Source of the DNA: Azophilus sp965247035
GTDB taxonomy: Bacteria > Pseudomonadota > Gammaproteobacteria > Pseudomonadales > Azotimanducaceae
NCBI GenBank assembly: GCA_965247035.1
Contig: CBDFGJ010000003.1
Coordinates: 496,001 to 560,000, forward strand
Direction of reading: 5' to 3'
Length of the DNA stretch: 64,000 nucleotides
A program made the translations under genes and the position numbers. This document shows, piece by piece, positions 25,048 through 34,027 of the stretch. The notes under the pieces were generated by a model. It was not told the DNA's origin. It ran no database searches and saw only the letters and a program-made list of their open reading frames with translations. Position 1 is the first letter of the stretch. Every line of letters starts with the position of its first letter.

Positions 25048-27440
25048 TGGCTGAAGAAGATTACGTCGCCCGCAATATCAAGGTCTTGCGGGGGCTGGAT
25101 GCTGTCCGTAAGCGCCCGGGCATGTACATTGGCGACACAGAAGACGGAACTGGCCTGCACCACATGGTTCAGGAGCTGGTTGACAACGCCATAGACGAAT
25201 CCTTGGCAGGCTATTGCGACGACATCCAGGTGATTGTCCATCCGGGCGAGGCGGTCACTGTGCGGGACAACGGGCGCGGCATACCGGTTGACATACACAG
25301 CGAGGAAGGCGTGTCTGCGGCGGAGGTCATCATGACCACTCTGCACGCCGGCGGCAAGTTCGATGACAACAGCTACAAGGTTTCCGGCGGTCTGCATGGC
25401 GTTGGCGTCTCCGTGGTCAATGCCCTTTCCCGGCAGTTGCGGCTGACCATTCGTCGAGATGGGTTGGTTTATGAGCAGGACTATGAGGAAGGAGAACCGC
25501 AACGGCCCTTGCGCCAAGTCGGGGAGACTGATTCAACCGGAACGGAGTGCTACTTTGAGCCTTCGCCCCGCACCTTCAAAAACATCAAATTCCATTACGA
25601 GATATTGGCTAAGCGCTTGCGGGAACTGGCTTACCTAAATTCAGGCGTCAGCATTCGTCTAATCGACGAACGGTCTGGCAAGGAAGACCATTTTGTGTGC
25701 GCCGGCGGGCTGCAAGCCTTTGTGGAGTACCTGAACCAGAACAAGTCGCCTCTCAATGATGTCGTTTACTTCCGGGCCGAGCGTGAGGACGGCGTCGGCG
25801 TCGAAGTGGCCATGCAGTGGAACGACAGCTTCCAGGAACAGGTATTGGCCTACACGAACAATGTCCCCCAACGGGATGGTGGCACTCATATGGCGGGCTT
25901 TCGCGCCGCCCTGACTCGCACGTTGAATGGATACCTGGAGAGGGAAGGCCTACTCAAGAAGGCCGGTGTTTCAACTACAGGAGATGATGCTAGGGAGGGC
26001 CTTACTGCGGTCGTTTCCGTCAAGGCACCAGATCCAAAGTTTTCCTCCCAGACCAAGGACAAGTTGGTTTCCAGCGAGATCAAAACGGCGGTGGAACAGG
26101 AGCTGGCCAAGTACTTCAGCGCCTATCTGGAGGAAAACCCAGTCGCCGCCAAGGCGGTGGTGGGCAAGATGATCGCCGCCGCCCAGGCTCGCGAAGCGGC
26201 TCGCAAGGCAAGGGAGATGACCCGACGCAAGGGGGCTCTCGACGTAGCCGGGCTGCCCGGAAAGCTGGCCGATTGCCAAGAGAAGGATCCGGCAGCATCA
26301 GAGCTTTATCTTGTGGAGGGCGATTCGGCCGGCGGCTCAGCCAAGCAAGGGCGGGACCGGCGAACCCAGGCCATTCTGCCGCTTCGAGGCAAAATTTTGA
26401 ACGTGGAAAAGGCGCGGTTCGACAAAATGCTGTCTTCCCAAGAGGTGGGTACGCTCATCACGGCGCTGGGTTGCGGCATCGGTAGGGACGAGTTCGATCC
26501 GGAGAAATTGCGCTATCACAGCATCATCGTGATGACGGATGCGGATGTGGACGGCTCCCATATCCGCACCCTGCTGCTGACTTTCTTTTTCAGACAGATG
26601 CCGGAATTGATTGAACGTGGGCACATCTACATCGCCCAGCCGCCGCTGTACAAAATCAAGAAGGGCCGCCAAGAGCGATACGTCAAGGACAACGGAGAGT
26701 TGGCGGACTACTTCCTGAACTTGGCCTTGGACGGGGCTAAGCTTTACGTCAACGCTGATGCCCCGGCGATGCGGGACGAAGCCTTTGCTGAACTGGCCGT
26801 TCAGCATCAGGCGTTAATGGACCGCCTGAGCCGCTTGTCCCAAGTCTATCCGCTATTAGTGACGGAGCGCTTGATGAATTTGTCGATTGTCGATGACGAC
26901 ATGCTCGGTGATGAAGCCGCCATGAACGCTTGGTGCGAATCCCTAGCGTCAGCGTTGCCGGAATCCAGCGTTTCCCTAGAATTCGATATTGAACATCATG
27001 CTTACTGCCCGTTCGTGGAGTACGTGGACCGGGGCATGTCCGAACAGGTGTTGTTGCCTAAATCATTTTTTGCCGGTCGAGAGTATCGCAGCATCGCCAA
27101 ACTGGCTCTTTCGCTGCATGGCTTGCTGGAGCGGGGCGCTGTGGTAGAAAGGGGTGGGCGAAGGCGGGAGGTCAATACATTCAGCGAAGCTGTTGATTGG
27201 CTTTTGCAAGAAGCCCGCGGGGGCGTGGCCCTTCAACGTTACAAGGGGCTGGGAGAGATGAATCCAGATCAGCTTTGGCAAACCACGATGGATCCGGACG
27301 CGCGCAGGATGCTGCAGGTCACCGTGGATGACGCCATTGCGGCTGATCAGATGTTCACCACCCTGATGGGGGACAACGTGCAGCCGCGTCGTGAGTTCAT
27401 TGAAACCAACGCGCTTTCAGTGGTCAACCTGGATGTTTAA
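25047..27440 (+). CDS. gyrB: DNA gyrase subunit B
   Basis: A 797-residue ATPase subunit of gyrase, which with GyrA introduces negative supercoils. The GHKL domain has VRKRPGMYIGD, ELVDNAIDESLAG and SGGLHGVGVSVVNALS. The toprim domain has YLVEGDSAGGSAKQGRDRRT and MTDADVDGSHIRTLLL. The terminal domain has RYKGLGEMNPDQLWQTTMDP. The long form with the insert typical of gammaproteobacteria (about residues 550-720) is present. ATG 25047 overlaps the recF stop, indicating coupling. Confidence 0.97.
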   Translation: MAEEDYVARNIKVLRGLDAVRKRPGMYIGDTEDGTGLHHMVQELVDNAIDESLAGYCDDIQVIVHPGEAVTVRDNGRGIPVDIHSEEGVSAAEVIMTTLHAGGKFDDNSYKVSGGLHGVGVSVVNALSRQLRLTIRRDGLVYEQDYEEGEPQRPLRQVGETDSTGTECYFEPSPRTFKNIKFHYEILAKRLRELAYLNSGVSIRLIDERSGKEDHFVCAGGLQAFVEYLNQNKSPLNDVVYFRAEREDGVGVEVAMQWNDSFQEQVLAYTNNVPQRDGGTHMAGFRAALTRTLNGYLEREGLLKKAGVSTTGDDAREGLTAVVSVKAPDPKFSSQTKDKLVSSEIKTAVEQELAKYFSAYLEENPVAAKAVVGKMIAAAQAREAARKAREMTRRKGALDVAGLPGKLADCQEKDPAASELYLVEGDSAGGSAKQGRDRRTQAILPLRGKILNVEKARFDKMLSSQEVGTLITALGCGIGRDEFDPEKLRYHSIIVMTDADVDGSHIRTLLLTFFFRQMPELIERGHIYIAQPPLYKIKKGRQERYVKDNGELADYFLNLALDGAKLYVNADAPAMRDEAFAELAVQHQALMDRLSRLSQVYPLLVTERLMNLSIVDDDMLGDEAAMNAWCESLASALPESSVSLEFDIEHHAYCPFVEYVDRGMSEQVLLPKSFFAGREYRSIAKLALSLHGLLERGAVVERGGRRREVNTFSEAVDWLLQEARGGVALQRYKGLGEMNPDQLWQTTMDPDARRMLQVTVDDAIAADQMFTTLMGDNVQPRREFIETNALSVVNLDV

Positions 27441-27538
27441 AAAATAATTGAAATCAGAAGGCAAAATTCTGTTATAGCCACAATCACGGCAACTTATTGA
27501 AATTATTATAAAAAATACATGTGGTACGAAATCAATAC

Positions 27539-27754
27539 TGTTGCGAAATCCCGCCTGGCCTTCAAGGCGACGATCGTGAACCTGCTGAAGGCGGTCAATT
27601 GGGTCGAGTTGATGGCCGCCTAAGGGCGGAGTCCGTCCGAATTCGTCCGAAACCGCAGATTTCGGGGCCACAACAGGCCGGAAACCCACTCAAAACGCAC
27701 CGCCCCTTGGAAAACAGGCCAGAATGAGCAGACGCAACCCAATTCGCACCGGTC
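27539..27754 (+). repeat. Dispersed 220-bp repeat, copy R1
   Basis: About 216 bases closely similar to 35313-35532 (R2) and to the reverse of 36763-36982 (R3). Outer ends are CTGTTGCGAAATCCCG and AATTCGCACCGGTC. It is flanked by TCAAT on both sides, a possible short target duplication. A 70-codon frame open in R2 and R3 is broken here by a TAA, so the repeat is unlikely to be a gene. Confidence 0.8.
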
Positions 27755-27946
27755 TCAATTTGATTGCCACGGGAGTGGTGCAAGGCCCCACTAGGGAATT
27801 ATTCGCATCAAGATCGGCGGCCACGTTCCACAATGCGGTCAAAGCGGCCTGCTTGAACTGTTTCGGCCAGTGTGGAGTGTACGCTGACGATGAGCATGCG
27901 CTCGCGCATCGGCCAATTCCCCATCTATAAGATGAAACCACCGGAA

Positions 27947-27966
27947 GTTGTGGTTTCGTCCACAAC
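27947..27966 (-). terminator. Hairpin downstream of miaA
   Basis: GTTGTGG and CCACAAC pair around TTTCGT, ten bases beyond the miaA stop. There is no clean T-run, so it may stall transcription or protect the 3' end rather than terminate strongly. It is in position to serve the long leftward operon ending at miaA. Confidence 0.45.
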
Positions 27967-27976
27967 CTCTGGGGGA

Positions 27977-28945
27977 TCATCCATCGTCGGTGATTCCGGT
28001 TGATTTGCGCTTCGGCATCTCACTCAGTTTAGGGGTCATCCAAGCTGCAGTGGCCAGTGGTTCGCCCCAAGGTGCGGCCTGCACCCAAGGCCAGCTTCGT
28101 AGCCAGGTCAACTGCCGGCGGGCAAGCCTGCGATTGGCAGCCAGCACTTCAGCCCGCATCTGCGCTCGGTCCAGCTTGCCGTCAAGGTGACGCCATAGCT
28201 GGCGATAGCCGACGGCGCGGATCGCCGGTAGGCCGGGATGCAAGTCGGGGCAAGCGCGCAAGCGTCGAACCTCATCAATGAAGCCCCGCGCCAACATGGC
28301 ATCAAAACGCTCTTCAATGCGCCGGTGTAGGTCAGACCGCCGCTCCGGGGCAATGGCGAACTCCACCAATACCTGTCCCAAACGAACCGAAGCCGTCGCC
28401 TGGTCTTGCTCCCGCCAGTAGGAGGATATTGGACGGCCGGTGGTCTCATAAACCTCCAACGCCCGCTGCAGGCGCACCCCATTTTGCGGATGAATGTTGG
28501 CGGCCGCGTCTGGGTCCACTTGCGTCAGGCGTTTGTGCAAGGTTGGCCAACCCCTTGCGGCCGCCTCGGCTTCGATGTGACTGCGCACTTGGGCGTTGGC
28601 TGCCGGTAGAACAGCCAAGCCGTCTCGGAACGCCCGGGCGTAGAGCATGGTTCCACCCACTAGGACAGGCAGCTTGCCTTGGTTGAGCGCTCGTTTGACC
28701 TCCCGATCAGCGTCCTGCACAAAGGCCGCCGCTGAGTAAGGGTCGTCCGGGTCCCGATTGTCAATTAGCGCGTGGGGATAGCGCTTCAACAACTCCGGTT
28801 CCGGCTTGGCGGTGCCGATGTCCAGCCCTCGGTACACCATGGTGGAATCCATGCTGATGAGGTGACAGGGCAGACGGTCGGCCAAGGCGATAGCCACATC
28901 GGTCTTGCCGGCGGCGGTTGGCCCGAGCAGCAACAGGATGGCCAT
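27977..28945 (-). CDS. miaA: tRNA dimethylallyltransferase
   Basis: A 322-residue enzyme that adds a dimethylallyl group to A37 of tRNAs reading UNN codons. It begins MAILLLLGPTAAGKTDVAIALA (P-loop), followed by ISMDSTMVYRGLDIGTAKP, VGGTMLYARAF, and near the end AVGYRQLWRHLDG. It is the last gene of the leftward nnr-tsaE-amidase-mutL-miaA series and starts five bases after mutL. In many gammaproteobacteria hfq follows directly; here hfq is about 27 kb away. Confidence 0.95.
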   Translation of the reverse strand: MAILLLLGPTAAGKTDVAIALADRLPCHLISMDSTMVYRGLDIGTAKPEPELLKRYPHALIDNRDPDDPYSAAAFVQDADREVKRALNQGKLPVLVGGTMLYARAFRDGLAVLPAANAQVRSHIEAEAAARGWPTLHKRLTQVDPDAAANIHPQNGVRLQRALEVYETTGRPISSYWREQDQATASVRLGQVLVEFAIAPERRSDLHRRIEERFDAMLARGFIDEVRRLRACPDLHPGLPAIRAVGYRQLWRHLDGKLDRAQMRAEVLAANRRLARRQLTWLRSWPWVQAAPWGEPLATAAWMTPKLSEMPKRKSTGITDDG

Positions 28946-28950
28946 GATGG

Positions 28951-30711
28951 TTATCGCCCACGTAGGAACTGGTTATCCAAGTCCGCCAAGGTTTGCACTC
29001 GATAGGTTGGGCGGCCGTGGTTGCATTGCTCCGCGTTTTCAGTGCGCTCCATGTCACGTAACAGCGCGTTCATTTCGGCGAGAGAAAGGGCTCTGTTAGC
29101 CCGCACCGCGCCATGGCAAGCCATGCTCGCCAGTAAATCGTCGCGCCGGTTGGCGACTTCCGAGCTGCTGTCGAGCCGCACCATTTCCGACAGCACATCG
29201 GTCACCATTGGCTCAATAGGACCCTTGGACAATAGGGCCGGTACGGCCCTCACCTGAATGGCGGCCGGGCCGATCCGGTCAAGATCAAGACCCATTGCAA
29301 TCAAATTTTGCCGCCGTTCATCGACCAACTCGGCTTCCTCCTCCGTGGTATTTATAGCTATTGGCGTCAGCAATTGCTGGCAAGCCATCCCCTGGTTGTC
29401 CAAGGCGGATTTCAGCCTTTCATAGGTCACCCGCTCATGGGCGGCGTGCATGTCCACAATGACGAGGCCATCGGCATTTTCCGCTAGGATGTAGATGCCA
29501 TGTAACTGTGCGACGGCATAACCCAAGGGCGGCATCTGGCTTGCGTTTTGGCTCGGCGCGGCTGCAGCATCCGCCGTTCGATAGGCTGCCATGGCCTCTG
29601 CAACCGGCAGGAAATTGCCGCCTGAGCGTTGCACGTCCAAGCCTAGTGAGTGCTGGCTGTCCGTTGTTGCCGCTTTGTCCGTGTTTGTGGGAACTTTGCT
29701 CACTACTGGCTGTGACTGGCCCGGACGGACATCCCGCAACGCCCGGTTCAGGCTGCCGAAGACGAAGTCATGCACCTCTCGGGTGCGGCGAAACCGCACC
29801 TCGTGCTTGGTGGGGTGCACGTTCACGTCCACCTCCGAGGTGGGTAGGCGCAAATACAGAACAAACATCGGGTGACGGCCATGAAATAGCACATCCCGGT
29901 AGGCTTGCCGCACCGCGTGCCCCACCATCGGATCGCGAACGGCGCGGCCATTGACAAAAAAATGTTGCCCGTCCGACCAACGACGGGAAAGCGTTGGCAA
30001 CGCCACCCACCCGGACAACACCAAGTCTCCACGGCACTCATCTATGACTAGGTGGCGGTCGATGAAATCCGTGCCCATGATCGCCTTCAATCGATCCTCA
30101 GGGGCGCCTGCCGGCATCACCACCCGCCGGCCGCCAAGGTGCTGATCGAAGGTGGTTTCAAAGTGCGTTAGAGCGAGACGGCGCAGGGTGGTGGCGACCG
30201 CTTGCGTCTCGCTTCGCTCCGTCTTCAGAAATTTGCGGCGGGCCGGGGTATTGAAAAACAGATCCTCCACATCCACCGTGGTGCCAAGCGGATGGGCGCA
30301 GGGTCCCAAGTTGACTTGATGGCCCCCCGCCACCTGAATGCGCCAAGCTCTGTCCTCGCTTGACGTCCGGCTGCTCAAGGTTAACCGCGACACCGATGCG
30401 GTGCTGGCCAAGGCCTCGCCGCGAAAGCCTAAGCTCCGAACGCAGCCGAGATCGCCAGCGCAAGTGATCTTGCTGGTGGCGTGACGGCTGACGGCAAGGG
30501 CAAGATCCTGCGGATGAATTCCGAGCCCATCATCGGTGACCTGAATCCGCTTGATTCCGCCTTGTTCGATGCGCACGCTGATGCGCTTAGCTCCAGCGTC
30601 CAAGCTGTTCTCCACTAACTCCTTGACGATGGACGCGGGCCTCTCAACCACTTCGCCGGCAGCGATCTGATCGGCCACTTGGGGCGGCAGTTGGGAGATA
30701 CGCTGATTCAT
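28951..30711 (-). CDS. mutL: DNA mismatch repair protein MutL
   Basis: A 586-residue mismatch-repair ATPase that links MutS recognition to strand incision. The GHKL motifs are KELVENSLDAGAKRI, VTDDGLGI and LGFRGEALAS in the first 110 residues. The terminal dimerisation part holds DMHAAHERVTYERL, which fits the DQHAxxExxxxE endonuclease motif with Gln replaced by Met, as in Pseudomonas-type MutL. So this protein may nick DNA itself, as expected where MutH is absent. Its start overlaps the amidase stop by four bases. Confidence 0.95.
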   Translation of the reverse strand: MNQRISQLPPQVADQIAAGEVVERPASIVKELVENSLDAGAKRISVRIEQGGIKRIQVTDDGLGIHPQDLALAVSRHATSKITCAGDLGCVRSLGFRGEALASTASVSRLTLSSRTSSEDRAWRIQVAGGHQVNLGPCAHPLGTTVDVEDLFFNTPARRKFLKTERSETQAVATTLRRLALTHFETTFDQHLGGRRVVMPAGAPEDRLKAIMGTDFIDRHLVIDECRGDLVLSGWVALPTLSRRWSDGQHFFVNGRAVRDPMVGHAVRQAYRDVLFHGRHPMFVLYLRLPTSEVDVNVHPTKHEVRFRRTREVHDFVFGSLNRALRDVRPGQSQPVVSKVPTNTDKAATTDSQHSLGLDVQRSGGNFLPVAEAMAAYRTADAAAAPSQNASQMPPLGYAVAQLHGIYILAENADGLVIVDMHAAHERVTYERLKSALDNQGMACQQLLTPIAINTTEEEAELVDERRQNLIAMGLDLDRIGPAAIQVRAVPALLSKGPIEPMVTDVLSEMVRLDSSSEVANRRDDLLASMACHGAVRANRALSLAEMNALLRDMERTENAEQCNHGRPTYRVQTLADLDNQFLRGR

Positions 30712-31910
30712 CCGGGTGACGGCCTAGCGGAAGTGGGGGCAACCCGATCATCGGCCAGTTGAGCCAAGGCCGTGCCTGGAGGTGGATGCTCCTTCCAATA
30801 GGAGATCACGCCGTCGAAAATGGCGCGTACGATTTTGCCCTGATGCTCTGCTTGATTGAGCCGCCGTGCTTCAGATGGGTTGGACATGAAGCCGGTTTCG
30901 ATCAGAAGGCTGGGGATGTCTGGCGCCTTGAGCACGACAAACCCGGCATGATCGACTTGGTCCTTGTGCAGTTGGGTGACCCGTTTCAGCCGATTGAGCA
31001 CCACTTGCCCGATTTGGCTGCTTTGCCGCCGCTTGCCCTCCATGGAAAGATCCGTCAGCGTTTCTCGTAAGTGGGGCGGCCTATGGCCCAAGCTCACGTC
31101 GCCAACGCCCCCAAACAGATCTGACATATTTTCCTTCGCCGCTAGAAATCTTGCGGTTTCGCTGTTTGCGCCGCGTTCGGACAGCATGTAGATGGAGGCG
31201 CCTTTGACCGTCGAATTCTTGAATGCGTCTGCATGAAGGGACAGGAAAAGGTGGGCACGGGCGTCATGGGCGATGCGGGTGCGTTGGCGCAATGGAATGT
31301 AGTAGTCCCCGGTGCGCACCATGACGACTCTATAACCAGGCGTTTTGTCGAATAAGGCCCCGAGCTTTCTGGCCATGGACAAAACCACCTGCTTTTCGTA
31401 AACCCTGTTGACGCCGATAGCGCCTGGGTCATCGCCGCCGTGACCGGCGTCGATGGCAATTACAATGTCCCGCAAAGCATTGGGTTTGTTCCGTTGGGGA
31501 GGCGCCGGCTTGGCCTCACGGTCGAACAGGTCGATGACCAAGCGGTGGCCATAAGGCGCAATGGGGGCTAGCACAAATTCCTTCAGCGTTAGCGGCCCGG
31601 TCAGATCAAGGACCACCCGATAGCCGTCACCCCTTTTCGCATAGCGGATGTTTTTGACGCGCTTGCCGTCAATTCTGGAAAAATCCGGCCTGAAGCCAGT
31701 CGCTAAGCGCGCCCGGTATAAATCGATGACAACCCGTTCTGGTGCGGTCAGCCGGTAGACCTTGGCATCCGGCGCGCCAATGGTGTCCAACACCACACGG
31801 GTGTGGTCCGGGGCTTCGTAAGGACGAATGTTCTGCAGCGTTTCGGCTTGGACCACTGCCTGCGTGATGAGCAGGCCGATGCTAAGAACGTATTTCCACA
31901 AACCGGCCAT
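30708..31910 (-). CDS. N-acetylmuramoyl-L-alanine amidase, periplasmic
   Basis: A 400-residue zinc amidase of the AmiB/AmiC type that cleaves the peptide stem from glycan strands during cell separation. From ATG 31910 it has a signal peptide (MAGLWKYVLSIGLLITQAVVQA), an AMIN domain at about 25-130 (VVLDTIGAPDAKVYRL), and an Amidase_3 catalytic domain with IAIDAGHGGDDPGAIG, LFLSLHADAF and LLIETGFMSNPSEA. The open frame extends upstream to 32285 but that part is antisense-like overlap with tsaE. The start overlaps tsaE by 29 bases and the stop overlaps mutL by four. Confidence 0.93.
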   Translation of the reverse strand: MAGLWKYVLSIGLLITQAVVQAETLQNIRPYEAPDHTRVVLDTIGAPDAKVYRLTAPERVVIDLYRARLATGFRPDFSRIDGKRVKNIRYAKRGDGYRVVLDLTGPLTLKEFVLAPIAPYGHRLVIDLFDREAKPAPPQRNKPNALRDIVIAIDAGHGGDDPGAIGVNRVYEKQVVLSMARKLGALFDKTPGYRVVMVRTGDYYIPLRQRTRIAHDARAHLFLSLHADAFKNSTVKGASIYMLSERGANSETARFLAAKENMSDLFGGVGDVSLGHRPPHLRETLTDLSMEGKRRQSSQIGQVVLNRLKRVTQLHKDQVDHAGFVVLKAPDIPSLLIETGFMSNPSEARRLNQAEHQGKIVRAIFDGVISYWKEHPPPGTALAQLADDRVAPTSARPSPG

Positions 31911-32328
31911 GACCTTCAGTGCGCAAGAGAATTTGAACATCTGGGGTGGGCAGGCGCGAGCCGCCCCGTTCCGGCCATTCGATAAGCTTAATTGACGGAG
32001 TGTCGAGCAGTTCCTCAATGCCGATGAAGTCGAGTTCTTGACTGTCCGTGATTCGATAAAGATCGAAGTGGTAGACCAGCAGTTCTTCATAAGGCTCCAG
32101 CAACGTATACGTTGGACTCTTGACGGCGCCGACGAAACCCAATCCGCGAAGTATGCCTCGAACCAAGGTGGTTTTTCCAGTGCCCAATTCACCTTGAAGA
32201 TAAACAATGGCGTTGCGGTTGGGGCCGACCGGATCGGTGAGCCAATCGGCAAGCTCGCGACCAAGGGCGAGGGTAGCGGCTTCATCTTTGAGAAAGCGCG
32301 TCAGGCCCCCTTCCCGCTCCCACATCAT
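31882..32328 (-). CDS. tsaE: tRNA threonylcarbamoyladenosine biosynthesis ATPase TsaE
   Basis: A 148-residue P-loop protein that works with TsaB and TsaD in making t6A37 on tRNAs. Walker A is YLQGELGTGKTTLVRGIL (about 43-60). It is followed by VKSPTYTLLEPYE, HFDLYRI, and IKLIEWPERGG. Length and motifs fit the family. It overlaps nnr by four bases upstream and the amidase gene by 29 downstream. Confidence 0.94.
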   Translation of the reverse strand: MMWEREGGLTRFLKDEAATLALGRELADWLTDPVGPNRNAIVYLQGELGTGKTTLVRGILRGLGFVGAVKSPTYTLLEPYEELLVYHFDLYRITDSQELDFIGIEELLDTPSIKLIEWPERGGSRLPTPDVQILLRTEGHGRFVEIRS

Positions 32329-33788
32329 GGCAGCAGTTCAATCATTGCGTCCAGCAGGTCTGAAGCCAGCAGGCTTCGCTGGCCCCGGCGTTTCGCCGCT
32401 AGGTCGCCAGCGCGGCTGTGCAGGCAGACGCCGGCGGTGGCGGCATCCTCAACCCTCCGTCCTTGGGCTAGCAAGCCGCCAATCACGCCAGCTAGAACAT
32501 CACCCATGCCCGCGGTCGCCATGCCTGGGTTGCCGTGGGCACACAGGCCCAGCAGGTCCTCCCCGGCGCATAGGGTGCCGGCTCCTTTCAGCACCGCAAC
32601 GCAGCCGAACTGGGTGGCGAGGCGGCATGCACAACCCGGACGGTCTGCCTGCACTTGCGCCGCGCTCAGGTTCAACAGATCGCCCGCTTCGCCAACATGG
32701 GGCGTGATAACGGCCGGAACCCCAACCTGCATCGGACCAGACTTGGCCAACCAGCGTAAGCCGTCGGCGTCGAGCACCAAAGGCTTACCGGCTGCCAGCG
32801 CCAAGGCGAACAGATGCTCGCCCCAGAATTCACGACCTAGACCCGGCCCTACGACAATGGCCGAGGCGCGGGACAAAAGCGCCTTTCTCTGTTCGGCGTC
32901 CTCGGTGACCTGAAGCATCAGTTCCGGTCGCCGAGCCAGCATGGCCGCTTGGTGTGTCGGCCGGGTGAGTACGGTGACGAGGCCTGTGCCCGTGCGCAAA
33001 GCCGCTTCCGCCGCCATCAATGGCGCACCGCCCATTCCCTCGTCGCCGCCGACGACCACTAAGTGCCCTAGCTGGTGTTTGTACTGATTTGGCGTCAGGC
33101 TCGGCAGGTCAGCGACGTTGAACTTGAGCAGCGGGCAACCCGGCACTTGGGCCAGAACGGCATCGCTGACGCCCAGCCCGGCATGGACCAGCTGCCCCCG
33201 TAAATCCAGTCCGGCAGCTGTGTGCAGCCCAAGTTTCTGGCCGATGAAAGAAACAGTGACATCCGCAAGTACGGCGACGCCGGCGACCGCGCCGGTGTCT
33301 GCGTTGACACCGCTCGGCACGTCCACCGCTAGCACAGGACGGCCCGATGCGTTGATTTGGCTAATCGCGTCACTGAAGGGCCGTCGCACAGCCCCGCGCA
33401 ACCCGGTTCCCAGCAGCGCATCGACGATGACGTCGCCCCGCACAGCCGCATCGTCGCCATCGGCAACCACGCCTTGGCCCCGCGCCCAAGATTCCGCCTG
33501 CGCCGCGTCGCCCTTCAGCGCGGCGCTTGCGCCGATTTGCCGCAACTGAACATCAATGCCGAGTTGACGGGCTAGACCGGCGATGATGTAACCATCGCCA
33601 GCGTTGTTGCCCTTGCCACAAAACACCGTGACTGCGCCAACCTCGGGCCAGCGATTCGTAAGCTGGCTAAAGGCAGCTTGACCAGCGCGGCGCATGAGGT
33701 CGAAGCCGGTAACGTCCTGCTGCTCAATCATGCGGCGATCAAGTTCGCGACATTGGGCGCTGGTGTATAGGCTAGTGTCCTGTCTCAT
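32325..33788 (-). CDS. nnr: Bifunctional NAD(P)H-hydrate epimerase / ADP-dependent NAD(P)HX dehydratase
   Basis: A 487-residue repair enzyme for hydrated NADH and NADPH. The first 215 residues are the YjeF_N epimerase domain (DLMRRAGQAAF, FCGKGNNAGDGYIIAG, AVDVPSGVNADTG). Residues about 225-487 are a ribokinase-like dehydratase (LVVVGGDEGMGGAPLM, VVGPGLGR, VLKGAGTLC, and GNPGMATAGMGDVLAGVIGG split over the active-site Asp). ATG 33788 (MRQDTSLYTSAQ) is used; an earlier ATG at 33881 extends into unrelated sequence. It opens the leftward operon and diverges from queG. Confidence 0.94.
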   Translation of the reverse strand: MRQDTSLYTSAQCRELDRRMIEQQDVTGFDLMRRAGQAAFSQLTNRWPEVGAVTVFCGKGNNAGDGYIIAGLARQLGIDVQLRQIGASAALKGDAAQAESWARGQGVVADGDDAAVRGDVIVDALLGTGLRGAVRRPFSDAISQINASGRPVLAVDVPSGVNADTGAVAGVAVLADVTVSFIGQKLGLHTAAGLDLRGQLVHAGLGVSDAVLAQVPGCPLLKFNVADLPSLTPNQYKHQLGHLVVVGGDEGMGGAPLMAAEAALRTGTGLVTVLTRPTHQAAMLARRPELMLQVTEDAEQRKALLSRASAIVVGPGLGREFWGEHLFALALAAGKPLVLDADGLRWLAKSGPMQVGVPAVITPHVGEAGDLLNLSAAQVQADRPGCACRLATQFGCVAVLKGAGTLCAGEDLLGLCAHGNPGMATAGMGDVLAGVIGGLLAQGRRVEDAATAGVCLHSRAGDLAAKRRGQRSLLASDLLDAMIELLP

Positions 33789-34027
33789 AAGTTTCTTGCA
33801 TTTCAGCGTGCCGCAGGGGGCTGTGGCGTGCCCTTCGAACTCTTGCTCTGTGCGCCAGTGCGGCGTTGCAACCCTTGCCAATATACTTGATATTGGCGGC
33901 AGGCCACGCCTTGCATTGATGCGCCCAGCAAGCTCTCAAGCGCAAAAGGCTTATGGGGCAGGACGCTTATCACAAGAGGGATAAACTTTGCTCTGTTGGC
34001 CGTTGCCTTGACCCGGTGCTGATTTAT

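Larger units (their letters stand above)
27441..27976. other. gyrB-miaA intergenic region carrying repeat copy R1
   Basis: The first 95 bases are AT-rich (AAAAAATAATTGAAATC and onward) with no gene. R1 occupies 27539-27754. The remaining 220 bases have no credible reading frame and contain a hairpin near 27947. The two flanking genes converge here, so only terminators are expected. Confidence 0.6.

Noticed and set aside
31911..32285. Amino-terminal extension of the amidase to 32285
   Set aside because: The signal peptide starts at 31910 and the extension lies over tsaE in a different frame.
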